64,000 nucleotides of DNA. Origin: Zelonia costaricensis. Lineage: Eukaryota > Euglenozoa > Kinetoplastea > Trypanosomatida > Trypanosomatidae. Shown piece by piece: positions 45,219-54,805 of this stretch (position 1 is its first letter; every line of letters begins with the position of its first letter). The notes below the pieces were generated by a model. The model did no database searches, was not told the DNA's origin, and saw only the letters and a program-made list of their open reading frames with translations. The stretch is taken from positions 1-64,000 of the forward strand of contig JASAOO010003491.1 of the NCBI GenBank assembly GCA_030849075.1, in the 5' to 3' direction. Both the position numbers and the translations under genes were made by a program.

Positions 45219-45938
45219 CTACTGCACAATGTTCCAGCCGTCCTTGGAGCGCACCGAGGCGTTCTTGCGCTTCTTGCGCTGCGGGTTCTGCTGCTGCGAC
45301 TGCTTTGCCTGCTGCTGCTGCTGGGGCTGGGGCTGCGGCTGCGGCCGTGGGGCCTGCACCGCCACAGCAGGCGCGCCACCACCCTCCTCATCGTTGCCGA
45401 TGTCCGCCTCCTCGTCGCCGTCGCTACTGTTCTTCTCACCGTCGTCGCCGCCTTCCGCGCCGTCCTCCTCCGCGCCGTCGTCGAGGTCCTCCGCCGTGCC
45501 ACCGTTCACGGACATCGCGACGGGGTTTGCCTGCTGGTACGCGGCGAGGCTCTGCACGTACTGCTCGACGAGGCTGAAGTCGTTGAGGCAGCAGCGGCAG
45601 TACATGTTGTGTAGGATGTTGCTCACCTCCCCCATGCTGTCGTCCTCAATGCGGACAAAGCGCACGTTGTCGAAGAAGTCGTCGAAGTACACCTCCATGT
45701 CGTCCACGTACACCTCGCCGTCCTTCTGGTGCCACGCGCAGAGGTCGTCGTAGAGGACGCCAGGGGCGCGGTTGTCGCAGTGCAGCGCCACGAGCTGCAG
45801 GGCCGTCCACTGCTGCAGCACTGCCCCGAGGCCGCGGGCGAACTGCGCGAACTGAGCCTCATTGGCGCGCAGGGTCTGCATCGATGCACGGAGCTGCGCA
45901 CCGTACGACATGGCAGCGCCGTTGGTCCCAGACTGCAT
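45219..45938 (-). CDS. TSR2: TSR2-family pre-rRNA processing protein (eS26 escortin)
   Basis: A 239-residue protein. The TSR2 N-terminal domain spans about 30-130: FAQFARGLGAVLQQWTALQLV, an acidic YVDDMEVYFDDFFDNV block, the conserved core RIEDDSMGEVSNILHNMYCRC, and NDFSLVEQYVQS. The C-terminus ends in KDGWNIVQ, matching the family's terminal D-G-W-x-V motif. In other eukaryotes TSR2 releases eS26 from its importin and carries it to the small ribosomal subunit. Between the two parts lie an acidic region (150-186) and a Pro/Gln stretch (199-219, PQPQPQPQQQQQ) ending in basic KKRK, a possible nuclear signal. The WGG motif usual after the first helices is not evident (CDNRAPG instead). Start chosen at MQSGTNG; M10 is also possible. 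Confidence 0.85.
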   Translation of the reverse strand: MQSGTNGAAMSYGAQLRASMQTLRANEAQFAQFARGLGAVLQQWTALQLVALHCDNRAPGVLYDDLCAWHQKDGEVYVDDMEVYFDDFFDNVRFVRIEDDSMGEVSNILHNMYCRCCLNDFSLVEQYVQSLAAYQQANPVAMSVNGGTAEDLDDGAEEDGAEGGDDGEKNSSDGDEEADIGNDEEGGGAPAVAVQAPRPQPQPQPQQQQQAKQSQQQNPQRKKRKNASVRSKDGWNIVQ

Positions 45939-46691
45939 GATCTTGATGACAAAAATGGAGAGGATACTGAGAAGGGTGTGTGTGTGTGTGTCTACAAAAG
46001 CAGAAACGGTGCGGAACTGTGCTGACGCCTGCCGCAGCACGAAGACAGCGTCGTTGCGCGTTTTCTAGATTTGAATGCAACATCGGGGGAGACGCGTGCG
46101 AGGGGAGTTTCGCGTAGATGGTGGAGGTCATCGGAGAAGAAGAAGGCACACATGAGCCGGGAGGGGGGGGGCAAATTACGCGACTGGACTGCACCGGCTG
46201 CACTTGCCGTGTTGCTCGCACCGTGACGGCAAGAGTGTGGCGTCGTGAAGATGGCACGAAGGTGTTCGCATACTCACGCTGCGCAGTAACTTCTTGTCCA
46301 CTGGGCATTTATATTCAACGGAAGTTGTTGTGATGGGGTCACTGTTGTTTTTTTTTGTTTTGTTTTCTGGTGTTCTCCGCAGGGTAACGACGATTCGCAC
46401 GCCTCTTCAGCTTCCCCAGTGCACAGGGCTGTGGGGGGAGGGGGGGGGCGGGCGGCGGGGCGGTCGGGTCGAAGAAAGCAGAGACGGCGGGAGCGAGTGC
46501 CCGTACCGTCCACACCGGCGCCCACACCGAAACGCGAAAGCTCAGTTGCACACACACACACACAGTTACAATCACAATCACGATCACAAGCGCACGAGCA
46601 CTCATACAAGAGAACTATCTGCCTGCTGGAGCGTGCATCTGCCAGGACGCGAAGTGTTCGTGCCCTCATGCGCGCTCCATCCCCCAGCGGC
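45939..46691. other. Intergenic region, no gene seen
   Basis: A short TG array (about 45979-45991) sits upstream of the TSR2 ATG. T-rich plus-strand DNA lies at 46348-46370, a G-rich block at 46432-46463, and CA alternation at about 46549-46563. Confidence 0.7.
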
Positions 46692-47723
46692 TCAGCCACC
46701 ATGCAGGCTGCGGACGGCGGCGTCAACGACGTGCGCCATCGCCCGCACGGTGCCCTCGCAGCAGTGGGGCGCATTTCCGTACTTGTTGGTCATGAGAAGG
46801 CGGTGGTAGCCGCAGTTGAAGTGCGGCATCTCCTCCGCCACGAGCGCCTCCCAGTCCTCGCCGAAAGCGGATGCGACGGTGAACACCTGATGCGGCGGTA
46901 GCGCCACGTCTGTGCTCTTCTGCATCCACAGCAAGGCGCGACAGACCTCGTCGCGCTGCTTCTCCGTCGTCAGGAACGCCACCTGGTGCGGCATCACCTC
47001 GGCATCGCACGTCTCGGTGGCGGCTTCCACGACGCCCTCGAGCAGAGCCTTTAGGCCGGGTAGCATGTCGGCCTCCGTCAAGTGCACCGACACCTGCGTA
47101 TCGGTGTCCGGAGACAACGCCGGTATCTCGCCCCGAAGTCGGAGAACCCTCTGCTCCGCCAGCAAGTGGAGATAATCGTGCACGTACACGCCAAGGGTGC
47201 GCACCGTGTTGCGCAGGTCCTCGAAGCCCGTACTCGTGCCGCGTGGGACGCATGGGACGCCGTGGCGCACCGTCATTAGCTCCTGCCACCGCTGCGCCGT
47301 CCGCACCCGCGCCACCTTCGTCATGTTCGATGCGCTGGTCTCGGGTGTGTACAGCAGCGTCTGCGTCGACGCCACCCTTGGCGCCTCGAAGGGGTAATGC
47401 ACGACACGCATGCAGCACTCCACCACACGCTCGTTGGGGTCGCCCTGCTGCCGCGTCGGGTCGAAGAGGGAGCAGTCGATGAAGACGACGCAGCGCTCCA
47501 TGCACACCGCCGGCACGCTCGACTCCGGCACAGGGCCACGGAGGCCGCCGCAGTCCGCCATGTTACCGCTGTCGCTGCTCATCACCTCTGGCGCTTCATC
47601 GTCATAGCCGTATTCGTCGCCGAAGTCCTGCGCCGGCATCTCCGCCGCGCGCGCCGTGAGAGCGCGTCGCTGCAGCGACGCACTCGAGTGGCTGCTCACC
47701 TCCGACTCGTCATCGCTGTACAT
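46692..47723 (-). CDS. Hypothetical protein with acidic N-terminus
   Basis: A 343-residue protein from the first ATG at 47723. A longer frame would need a TTG at 47741. The N-terminal 60 residues are acidic and Ser-rich (MYSDDESEVSSHSSAS, DEYGYDDEAPE), with casein-kinase-2-like sites. From about 75 on the sequence is compact and probably globular: CVVFIDCSLFDP, VVECCMRVVHYPFE, a helical segment DLRNTVRTLGVYVHDYLHLLAE, and a C-terminal block with Cys and His (HFNCGYHRLLMTNKYGNAPHCCEGTVRAMAHVV). The strand-like start with an Asp and the late His/Cys cluster recall an RNase-H-like fold. I cannot place catalytic residues and leave the function open. No targeting signal or TM segment. Confidence 0.75.
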   Translation of the reverse strand: MYSDDESEVSSHSSASLQRRALTARAAEMPAQDFGDEYGYDDEAPEVMSSDSGNMADCGGLRGPVPESSVPAVCMERCVVFIDCSLFDPTRQQGDPNERVVECCMRVVHYPFEAPRVASTQTLLYTPETSASNMTKVARVRTAQRWQELMTVRHGVPCVPRGTSTGFEDLRNTVRTLGVYVHDYLHLLAEQRVLRLRGEIPALSPDTDTQVSVHLTEADMLPGLKALLEGVVEAATETCDAEVMPHQVAFLTTEKQRDEVCRALLWMQKSTDVALPPHQVFTVASAFGEDWEALVAEEMPHFNCGYHRLLMTNKYGNAPHCCEGTVRAMAHVVDAAVRSLHGG

Positions 47724-49593
47724 GGCAACTCGGATGAGCAAGTGAGGCGGGCCTTCTCGTGAACAGGACTACGACGGAAGCAGCAGTCGCACAGGGTGGG
47801 CGCTGGAGCCGTCTCGTCTCCTCCTAAGCACCGATTTCTCCTTTCTTTTTTTTTGAGGGGCGATAGAGCTTTTTTGGCGCTTTGTGCGTGCGTACGTGCG
47901 CGTGTGTGCGTGACACAGCGTTCAGTTCATGCGGGAGAAGCAGCGGAAAGGGAAAAGAGAGAGATCGAGCGGGTGTGTGCTCATCTTGCAGACGTCAGAG
48001 TTGCCTCAGGAGTGCCTCCAGTGGCTTGAAGGCTCCGTTCAATGAAGAGCCAGGGTGTTGTCCTTCCAACGGTAGACCACGGAGCTGCTTGCCTCTTCAC
48101 CGCTCCAGCACGGCCAACACGCGTCGGAGCTCACGTCTGGTGGGGCGAGAGCATGTAAGCACGCGGGGACGCAGGCCACGCTCACATACAGGTCGCCCGC
48201 AGGAGGTACTGTCTGCGTCGCCCCGATCTTCGTGTGTACCGCAGCAGCCCGAGCGTAGTGCTCTGAAAGCCCTTGATTTCTCAGTTGTAAATGTGTGCCG
48301 GGCGTCGGCTCTAATGGACAACGAGATAGAGAGAAAAGTGAGCACGGGATGGGGAGATGGACGGGACAGCAGGGGAGGGTGTATAGGTGTGCAAGTGGAA
48401 GAGAAGAGACGAGCGTCACGACAACGCGCACCACAGTCCTCCGCCGCCCGCCCCTCCCCCTTCGTCCTGCCGGCACATCCCGCGAGCCCTGCCAGCACGC
48501 ACAGACTAAAGCCCGAGCCGCCCCCCTTCCTTTCCCTCCCTCCTGACCGCCGCACATCGAAGGCCGCTTGCCCCCTCGACACGAGAAAGAAGGGCACCAT
48601 GTGGTGTGGCGAACTCACCTGTGCGAAGAAGAGAGCACACGGGTGTCGAGGACGGGGAGGGCAAGGGCGGGGAGGAGGGAGGGGGGGGGCGGCGCACCTC
48701 TCCCAGCACCCACACGCGCAGGTTGATCCACAAAACAGCACCCACGCAGACACGCGCACGCGCACGCGCACCACGGCACCTTCACCGCTCAACGAGATGC
48801 GCGTGTGAGACGCGGGGCGGGGGACTGAGGGAGAGGGCGGGCAAGGGGCGGCGATGACGCGCCAGACGGCCAACAGCACGAAAGGGAAAGTCAAAACCCA
48901 GTAGAGCACATGAAGGGCTTCGTGAACATGCGAATCAGCTGGCCGCGCAGACGAGGCGTCTTGTGGAGGCGCACTGCGAGAAGAGGGAGCGAAACAAAAC
49001 ATGAACAAAAAAACGCCAAAAACACAAGAAAAGGGCCGGTCACAAGTGACACGGCCACACTTGCACATCGACGCCGCTGCCATCGATCCAGGTGAGCGAC
49101 GAGAGATGAAGAGTGAGTGAGTGCGTGGAGTCATCCAAGGCAACAGATGGGGGGCAGAGGGGCGGGGCACGGCCAGCGAAGCAGAAGTGTGAGCAAGCAC
49201 CACACACACATTCACACACACACACACACACACACGCACCGCATGTAGCCAAAGCGGCTTCTGCATCCCTGCGCAGTCCCGCAACAAAGCTGTACATGTA
49301 ACAATACACCACTGCCGGTCCCCGTCAACGTGGGCTGGTGTCCCACGACGGAAGCAGAGGCCGAAACAAGACACACACACACACACAAGCAGGAGGACAG
49401 GTATAGAAGGGAAGCCGACATGCGCCACATACACATACAAGCCGCACCCCGAGCACCGCAGATACGACTGTGTCTTGTAATCGCACAAACGAAAAGGCAG
49501 CACCCGCTGCGTGACACACGCCCCCTCCCCTCCCCTCCCCTTCGCTGGACCTCACGTGGTGTGAGCACGCCACGTCGCGAGCGGGAGTGGCAT
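47724..49593. other. Long intergenic region, no gene seen
   Basis: About 1.9 kb. A less skewed stretch lies at about 47990-48310. A C-rich plus-strand block (48430-48545) follows, then purine-rich plus-strand DNA (48640-48690, 48800-48900) and CA arrays at 49201-49236. A 468-codon minus-strand frame here reads as low complexity. Confidence 0.65.
49201..49236. repeat. (CA)n microsatellite with one TT interruption
   Basis: CA alternation over 36 bp interrupted by TT at 49211-49212. It reads as TG in the sense RNA. Confidence 0.9.
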
Positions 49594-52038
49594 CTAGATA
49601 CCAGGGAGGTCGATGTCGTCCTCCGAGTCGCTGTCCTTGGCCCTCTTCGACTTCTTCGCGCCATTCTTCTTGCTCTTGCTGTCGCCGATGTCGTCGTCGG
49701 AAAGGCCGGCGGTCAGGTCGCGGTCCGCCGCGCCACTGCCGCCGCCGCCACCCGCACGCCGGCCAGCGACAGCTGTGTCGGGGGCCGCCGCGCCGCTCGC
49801 GCTGCCGCGGTGGTGCGCCGCGTTGCCGGTTCCCCCGTCGGAGGAGTCGGCGTCGTCGTCCCCGCTGGCGCCGGCGATGCTGCTGCTGCTGCTGCTGTGC
49901 ATCTGCTGCCGCTCCACCTTCTTCATGGCCTTGAACCACTCGTTGGCCTCCTCGTTGAGGCCGGCGTCCTTGCACAGCTGCACGAGGTACTTGAGGCACT
50001 CCACGTTGTCGGGGTACTTGCGGTGCACCTGCTCGTACAGGCGCTTCGCCTGCACATAGTCGCCGCGGCGGCGATGGCACGAGGCGACCATGAGGTGCCA
50101 CTTCACCTCCTGCGGCTGGATGTGCGAGGCGCGCTCGAAGAACTGAACCGCCTTGTCGTACAGCTCGTTCTTAACAAAGTACGCCCCGAGCCACGAGATG
50201 ACGTCCATGTTGACCTGGTAGTAGCGGTACGCCTCGAGGTAGTAGTGGAAGGCCTGCACGTCGTCACCATCGCGCGCGTAGAGGGAGCCGATGCGGGCCA
50301 GCGCGTTGGGGTCGGTCGGCACGCGGCCGATCAGCCGGTTGAACCACTCCAGCGCCGACGGGTCGCCGACGAGGTCGCTGAGGTCAGCGATCTGGTAGAG
50401 CACCTCGCTGCTGTCGACCAGGGCCTGCACGCGCTTGAACATGCGCACCGCCTCCTCGTACAGGCCGAGCTTCTTGGCGGTGAGGCCGAGGTTGTAGATG
50501 GCCTCCACGTTGTCCGCCTCCACGGACAGGGCCTTGTTGAAGAGCTCCTTGGCCTTGTCGTAGTCCTTCTTCACGAACGAGAAGTTGCCCTTGTTGACGA
50601 GCGCCTTGGCGTTGTACTGGTTCGCGTCCAGGCTGAGGTCGCTGTACTGCTCCCCGTTCTCGTAGTCGCCCTCGAGGAAGTACAGGTAGGCAAGGTTGGT
50701 CGCCGCCCGCGCGCGCAGGCTCTTGTCCTTCTTCTCGAACTCCTTCAGCCCGTTGATGGCCTCCTGGTAGCGCTTGTGCTTGAGGTAGTTGAGGTTCTTG
50801 CACATCTCGAGCTCGCTTGCCACGTGCGAGGTGGGGTCGCGCATCTCGTAGTTGCGCAGCTGCGAGATGATGTAGTCATAGCCGACGACCCAGTCCTTGT
50901 GCAGCACCGGTGCGATGAGCCGCGCGGCGGTAATGATGTACTTGAGGAAGCGCGCGCGTCGCTCCTTGCGCATGCGGCTGAGGCCGTCGTCCACCAGCAC
51001 GTCCTTGCGCTTCTCCTCCTCCTCGAAGTCCTCCTCGCCGTCGAGGCCGGCGAGGCGGCAGTTCATGAGCCGCGTGAAGGTGCGCTTCATCTTCTCCGTC
51101 TCACCCAGCGCGTAGTAGCACAGGATGAGGTTGAAGGTAGCGTTGACGTCGCTGTTGCCCTCCACCACGGTCTCGTAGCTGTTCGCCGCGTCGCGGTACT
51201 GGCCCAGCTTGACAAACGCGTTGGCGATGTTGCGGCAGAGGTGGTAGCGCAGCTCCTTGCCAGCCGTCGGCGTCTCGTCCAGCGCCTTGCGGTACATCTT
51301 GATGGCGAGCAGGTAGTTCTGCTGGGCGAGGTAGATGTTGCCCATGTTGACGCGGAGGCGGCCGGCCTGCGGGAACTGCACGTTGCGGATGATGAGGCTG
51401 TACGTGTTCAGCGCCTCGGTGTACAGCTGGTGGTTCTGGTACTGCACGGCGAGGTTGAAGTGCACGGCGTAGGTGAGGTCGACGTTGATCTGCTCGGCAA
51501 AGCCGTGCTGCTCCCGCTTCTTGCAGAGCGACCGCTCGAGCTTGCCGGCGTCCTTGGCCTTCTCCAGCGCCGCGCCGTAGTCCTTCTGCAGCGCCAGCAT
51601 CGCGCTCTCCTCGATCAGCTTGTTCACCTGCTTCTCCATCTCCGCCAGCTCCTCCTCCTGGCTGTTCTCGCTGCGCTTCTTCAGCGGCGGCGCGGGCCCC
51701 ATGGCCATGTTCGCCATGCGCGCCTGCCCGGTAGGGTCAAAGAGGGCGGCGGCGCCGGTGGGGTTGGCGCTGTTGAAGCCCACGGCGCGGTTCGACGTCA
51801 TCGGGCGCGCGGCCCCGGCCAGACCGCCGCCCATGGTGCCCAGCCGGCTGCCGGGCACACCCCACGCGGAGCCCATGCCGGTGCGGCCCCACTGCGAGGG
51901 CGGCGCCTGCAGGAGTGGGTTGCCGCCCATTGACTCCGGCGGCGGGGCCTCGAAGGGGTTCGCGCTGGTCGTCCACGGGTTCGCCCCCGAGTCGGGCGTC
52001 TGAAACGCCGCGTAGATGTCCTCGTCGTTGCTCGCCAT
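49594..52038 (-). CDS. IFT88: Intraflagellar transport protein IFT88
   Basis: An 814-residue protein starting at MASNDEDIYAAFQTPDSG. A longer frame would need TTG at 52050. The N-terminal 130 residues are Gly/Pro/Asn-rich with motifs such as NPFEAPPPE and GTAxRP-like GAARPMTSNRAVGF, typical of IFT88. From about 140 the protein is a continuous TPR array: VNKLIEESAMLALQKDYGAALEKAKDAGK, VNMGNIYLAQQNYLLAIKMYRKAL, ALVNKGNFSFVKKDYDKAKELF, AIYNLGLTAKKLGLYEEAVRMF, WHLMVASCHRRRGDYVQAKRLY. The C-terminal 100 residues are acidic and Lys-rich and end in EDDIDLPGI. IFT88 is a core subunit of the IFT-B complex needed for flagellum assembly. The order of conserved TPRs and the N-terminal signature make this secure. 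Confidence 0.95.
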   Translation of the reverse strand: MASNDEDIYAAFQTPDSGANPWTTSANPFEAPPPESMGGNPLLQAPPSQWGRTGMGSAWGVPGSRLGTMGGGLAGAARPMTSNRAVGFNSANPTGAAALFDPTGQARMANMAMGPAPPLKKRSENSQEEELAEMEKQVNKLIEESAMLALQKDYGAALEKAKDAGKLERSLCKKREQHGFAEQINVDLTYAVHFNLAVQYQNHQLYTEALNTYSLIIRNVQFPQAGRLRVNMGNIYLAQQNYLLAIKMYRKALDETPTAGKELRYHLCRNIANAFVKLGQYRDAANSYETVVEGNSDVNATFNLILCYYALGETEKMKRTFTRLMNCRLAGLDGEEDFEEEEKRKDVLVDDGLSRMRKERRARFLKYIITAARLIAPVLHKDWVVGYDYIISQLRNYEMRDPTSHVASELEMCKNLNYLKHKRYQEAINGLKEFEKKDKSLRARAATNLAYLYFLEGDYENGEQYSDLSLDANQYNAKALVNKGNFSFVKKDYDKAKELFNKALSVEADNVEAIYNLGLTAKKLGLYEEAVRMFKRVQALVDSSEVLYQIADLSDLVGDPSALEWFNRLIGRVPTDPNALARIGSLYARDGDDVQAFHYYLEAYRYYQVNMDVISWLGAYFVKNELYDKAVQFFERASHIQPQEVKWHLMVASCHRRRGDYVQAKRLYEQVHRKYPDNVECLKYLVQLCKDAGLNEEANEWFKAMKKVERQQMHSSSSSSIAGASGDDDADSSDGGTGNAAHHRGSASGAAAPDTAVAGRRAGGGGGSGAADRDLTAGLSDDDIGDSKSKKNGAKKSKRAKDSDSEDDIDLPGI

Positions 52039-52097
52039 TGTGGTGTGCAAGATAGGCGGTCGCCGGGTGGCAGGTGGTGGAGGTGGGGAGGGGGGAG

Positions 52098-52131
52098 CTG
52101 CAGGGGAATGGAGGCACAGGGCAGGAGGGAC
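52098..52131 (-). promoter_or_regulatory. Putative IFT88 trans-splice acceptor
   Basis: Sense-strand pyrimidine-rich stretch (plus-strand purines at 52101-52131), then AG at 52099-52098, 60 nt before the ATG. No other sense AG up to about 52144. Confidence 0.5.
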
Positions 52132-52181
52132 ACAGGCGCCGCCACTGCCTTTTTTCTTTTTCTGTTCGCTTTAGTGCGTGC

Positions 52182-52206
<25 letters not shown>
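52182..52206. repeat. (TG)12 microsatellite
   Basis: TG run about 150 nt upstream of the IFT88 ATG. It reads as CA in the sense strand. Confidence 0.9.
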
Positions 52207-52215
<9 letters not shown>

Positions 52216-53190
52216 AGATGGAAAGCGTTCTCCACGTCGGCTCTAGCGCTCACTGCTTGCGGTGCCAGCCGTGTACGTGCAAGGTAGTGGGAGGCGGGGT
52301 GGAGAAGGAGGCGAGGCCGGAGGAGGCCGCCACGGGTCACGGAGCGAGGGAGAGAGCAAGAGCCACGCCACGGCACGTGAAGAGAGCAGTGCAAAGAAGG
52401 AAGCGGTGGAGCACAAAGCGAGTGTTGACGAGCCTGCGCAGTTTCTTTTGTCGTTACCGCTGTTCGTCGTGCACGCTGAGAAAAAAAAGGAAGAAGTGGA
52501 CCTTCTCAGCCGTGGACACGGCGCGTACAGGAAGCGTGGGTCGTGCTGTGAGAGGCTGAAGGCGGTAAGACTCAGAGGCCCTGCAGCCTCCCCTCCAATC
52601 TTCACTGCGCCTCACCGAAAGATGCCTCTTGGCTACACCAAAGCCGTCGCAGACATTTTTCAGACGATAAAATGCCGCGCAGCGGGTACACCGCCGAGAT
52701 GCACACCTGAAAAGCGCAGGTGTGCTGTCGTGTGTGTGCGTGTACGCGTGAGGACGCGCTGTTTGTGTCGTTTTTCGCCTTGTACCTGTCATCAGGTGCC
52801 TCTACACATAGTGAGAGCACGAGCGGGAGTTGGCGTGCTTTGCACAGCGCCTCGTGTAAAGGCAGACGTGTGCCGTCCAACGGGTGGTGTTCACCCACCC
52901 CCATCGCCTCCATTGTCCCTTTCTCCGACTCCGCCGCCGCCACCCCGCCCCTTCCCTCGCGCACCGTCGCCGCCGCGTCGACAGGATAAGGCGCCGACAC
53001 GAGAAGGCGACATATAGCAGCGCGCAGGGAAGAAGACGCGGAAGACAGAGGGAGAGAGGGAGAGGGGCGGAGAAGTAGCGGAGTATATGCACACACAACC
53101 AACCCAAAACACTCAAGGGGCGGCCCTGCAGGCCCCCGTCAGGACAAGCCGTACATCAGAGTTGTCCACAACCGTGCGGAACGCAAAACA

Positions 53191-53191
<1 letters not shown>

Positions 53192-53222
<31 letters not shown>
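53192..53222. repeat. (CA)15 microsatellite
   Basis: The longest uninterrupted CA run in the window (31 bp). It reads as TG in the sense strand. Confidence 0.95.
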
Positions 53223-53227
<5 letters not shown>

Positions 53228-54805
53228 AGAAACAAACAGAAATAATTTGCGCACTGAAAACACAAAAGAAAACGAAGAAGAAAGTGCACATGAAAGGTGA
53301 TACAGGCATCACGGAACAGACCGCGATCGGCATCGCGCAATTCGCCAACCACGAGGTGCGTCGACGCACCTCCCCTCCCTCATCCACACCGGCCTCGACC
53401 ACAGAAAAAAAAAAACACGGAAGGACATCCCCGGTTTTTTTATTTCCTTTTATTGCTCCGCTTGATCGATGTGCATGCGTGCATTTCTGCGTGCGTGTGT
53501 GTATGCGTTTGCGTCCTCGTCAAGCGAGAGATCGGGCAGCGTTGGACACTCTTTCAGCCGCTGCTCTTCACGCTGACACTTGGCGCCGTGTGCAGGCAGA
53601 GATTAAAGCAATTCAGCGGAGAGCGAGAAAAAAAAGAACACACAGACACGAAAACGATGGCGGTGGGTGCTAGCCTTTTTCCCCTTCGCAGCAGGTGCGG
53701 GTACGCACGCGGCAGCACCAGTCGCGGTGCGCACGCTCTCAGGGAGCGGGACGGTGAGGCAGAGAGCCAAATGAGCAGACACAGACATTCACACACAAGC
53801 GCGGATCAGGCGGCAGACGCACCCGCCCACACATACGTACACACACAACCCTACGCACATCTGTACAGTATGAGGACACGAAGGAGGAGGTGGGAAAACA
53901 CGGAGCAAAGGAAAAGAAAAACGGGGCGGCTTCAGGGGGGGAGGGGGGGAAGGAAGGTGCACACAGGTTCCCGGGCATGCAGCGGAAGAGCGGAGGAAGG
54001 GGGGAAGCAACGAGGTACAAGTCGAGCGTCACGCAAGGGTTGAAACACGCCGGGGGAGAGAAGGGCGCGAGGGACGGCGCGGGTGTGCGTGCGAGGAATG
54101 TGCAAGACAACAATCGAGAAAAATGGCGTGCAGGGGACGAGCCAGGGGAGAGGGCAGGGAGGGCGGGGGGGGCACACATGCCCGGTCCAGAACACGCACA
54201 CCACAACGCAAAAGGAAAAAAAAAACAAGACGCGCGCACGAGCCACGGGGGTGGGTGCAGAGAAGGACGCATGAAGAGACCACCGCACGCAATGGGGGGA
54301 GGGAGGGATGGAGCGGGCAAGTCGAAGACGCGGCGCGGCACAGGAAGCCGTGCAACAGCACGCACACGTGCGCAGAGAGAAACAAACGAAGCAGTGAGCG
54401 CTACGGAGGGGATGGGACGTTGTTGAGAACAGGTACGCACACACACAGCCCATCCCTCATCCTAGACTCCCACACATCTCACTTCTACCAGCGCCGGCAA
54501 GCCCACGCAGCACTCGCGAGAATGAGGAAGGAAGAGAAGGTGGAAACCCTGACACGTGGGCGCCTTTCTCTCCCTTTCCGCTTGCGCACCACCGCTGCCA
54601 CACAGCGCGCTGCGGCTCCCGCGTCCTCTGCATCGCTCAGCGCCACCTCGCGCAAAGTGCCACAAACGCCACGGCCCAAATCTCGAAAGCGGCAGCGCCG
54701 TCAGAGAGAGCCGCTCCTCGTAGTGGTGTGCTCATAGAGCGGCGGTCGCCCTACGGCTTTGTGGGGGAGGGGAGGCCGGGAACCACCACACGCAGCCCTG
54801 TGCCG

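Larger units (their letters stand above)
52039..54805. other. Long intergenic region, no gene seen
   Basis: About 2.8 kb. It contains the IFT88 splice tract, a TG array (52182-52206), a CA array (53192-53222), plus-strand purine-rich blocks (53880-54000, 54100-54320), and a T-rich part around 53435-53460. Frames on both strands translate to low complexity. Confidence 0.65.

Noticed and set aside
47724..47741. Longer start for the 343-residue protein
   Set aside because: The codon at 47741-47739 is TTG. The first ATG is at 47723.
48097..49503. 468-codon minus-strand frame in the spacer below IFT88
   Set aside because: The translation is Cys/Val/Pro/Ser low complexity from CA/TG and pyrimidine tracts, with no domain and no good acceptor.
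49330..51933. 867-codon plus-strand open frame
   Set aside because: Antisense shadow of IFT88. The translation is Leu/Val/His/Arg-rich with no recognisable fold.
53192..53222. Repeat arrays as a possible CRISPR locus
   Set aside because: They are simple CA/TG microsatellites without spacers, in a eukaryotic genome.
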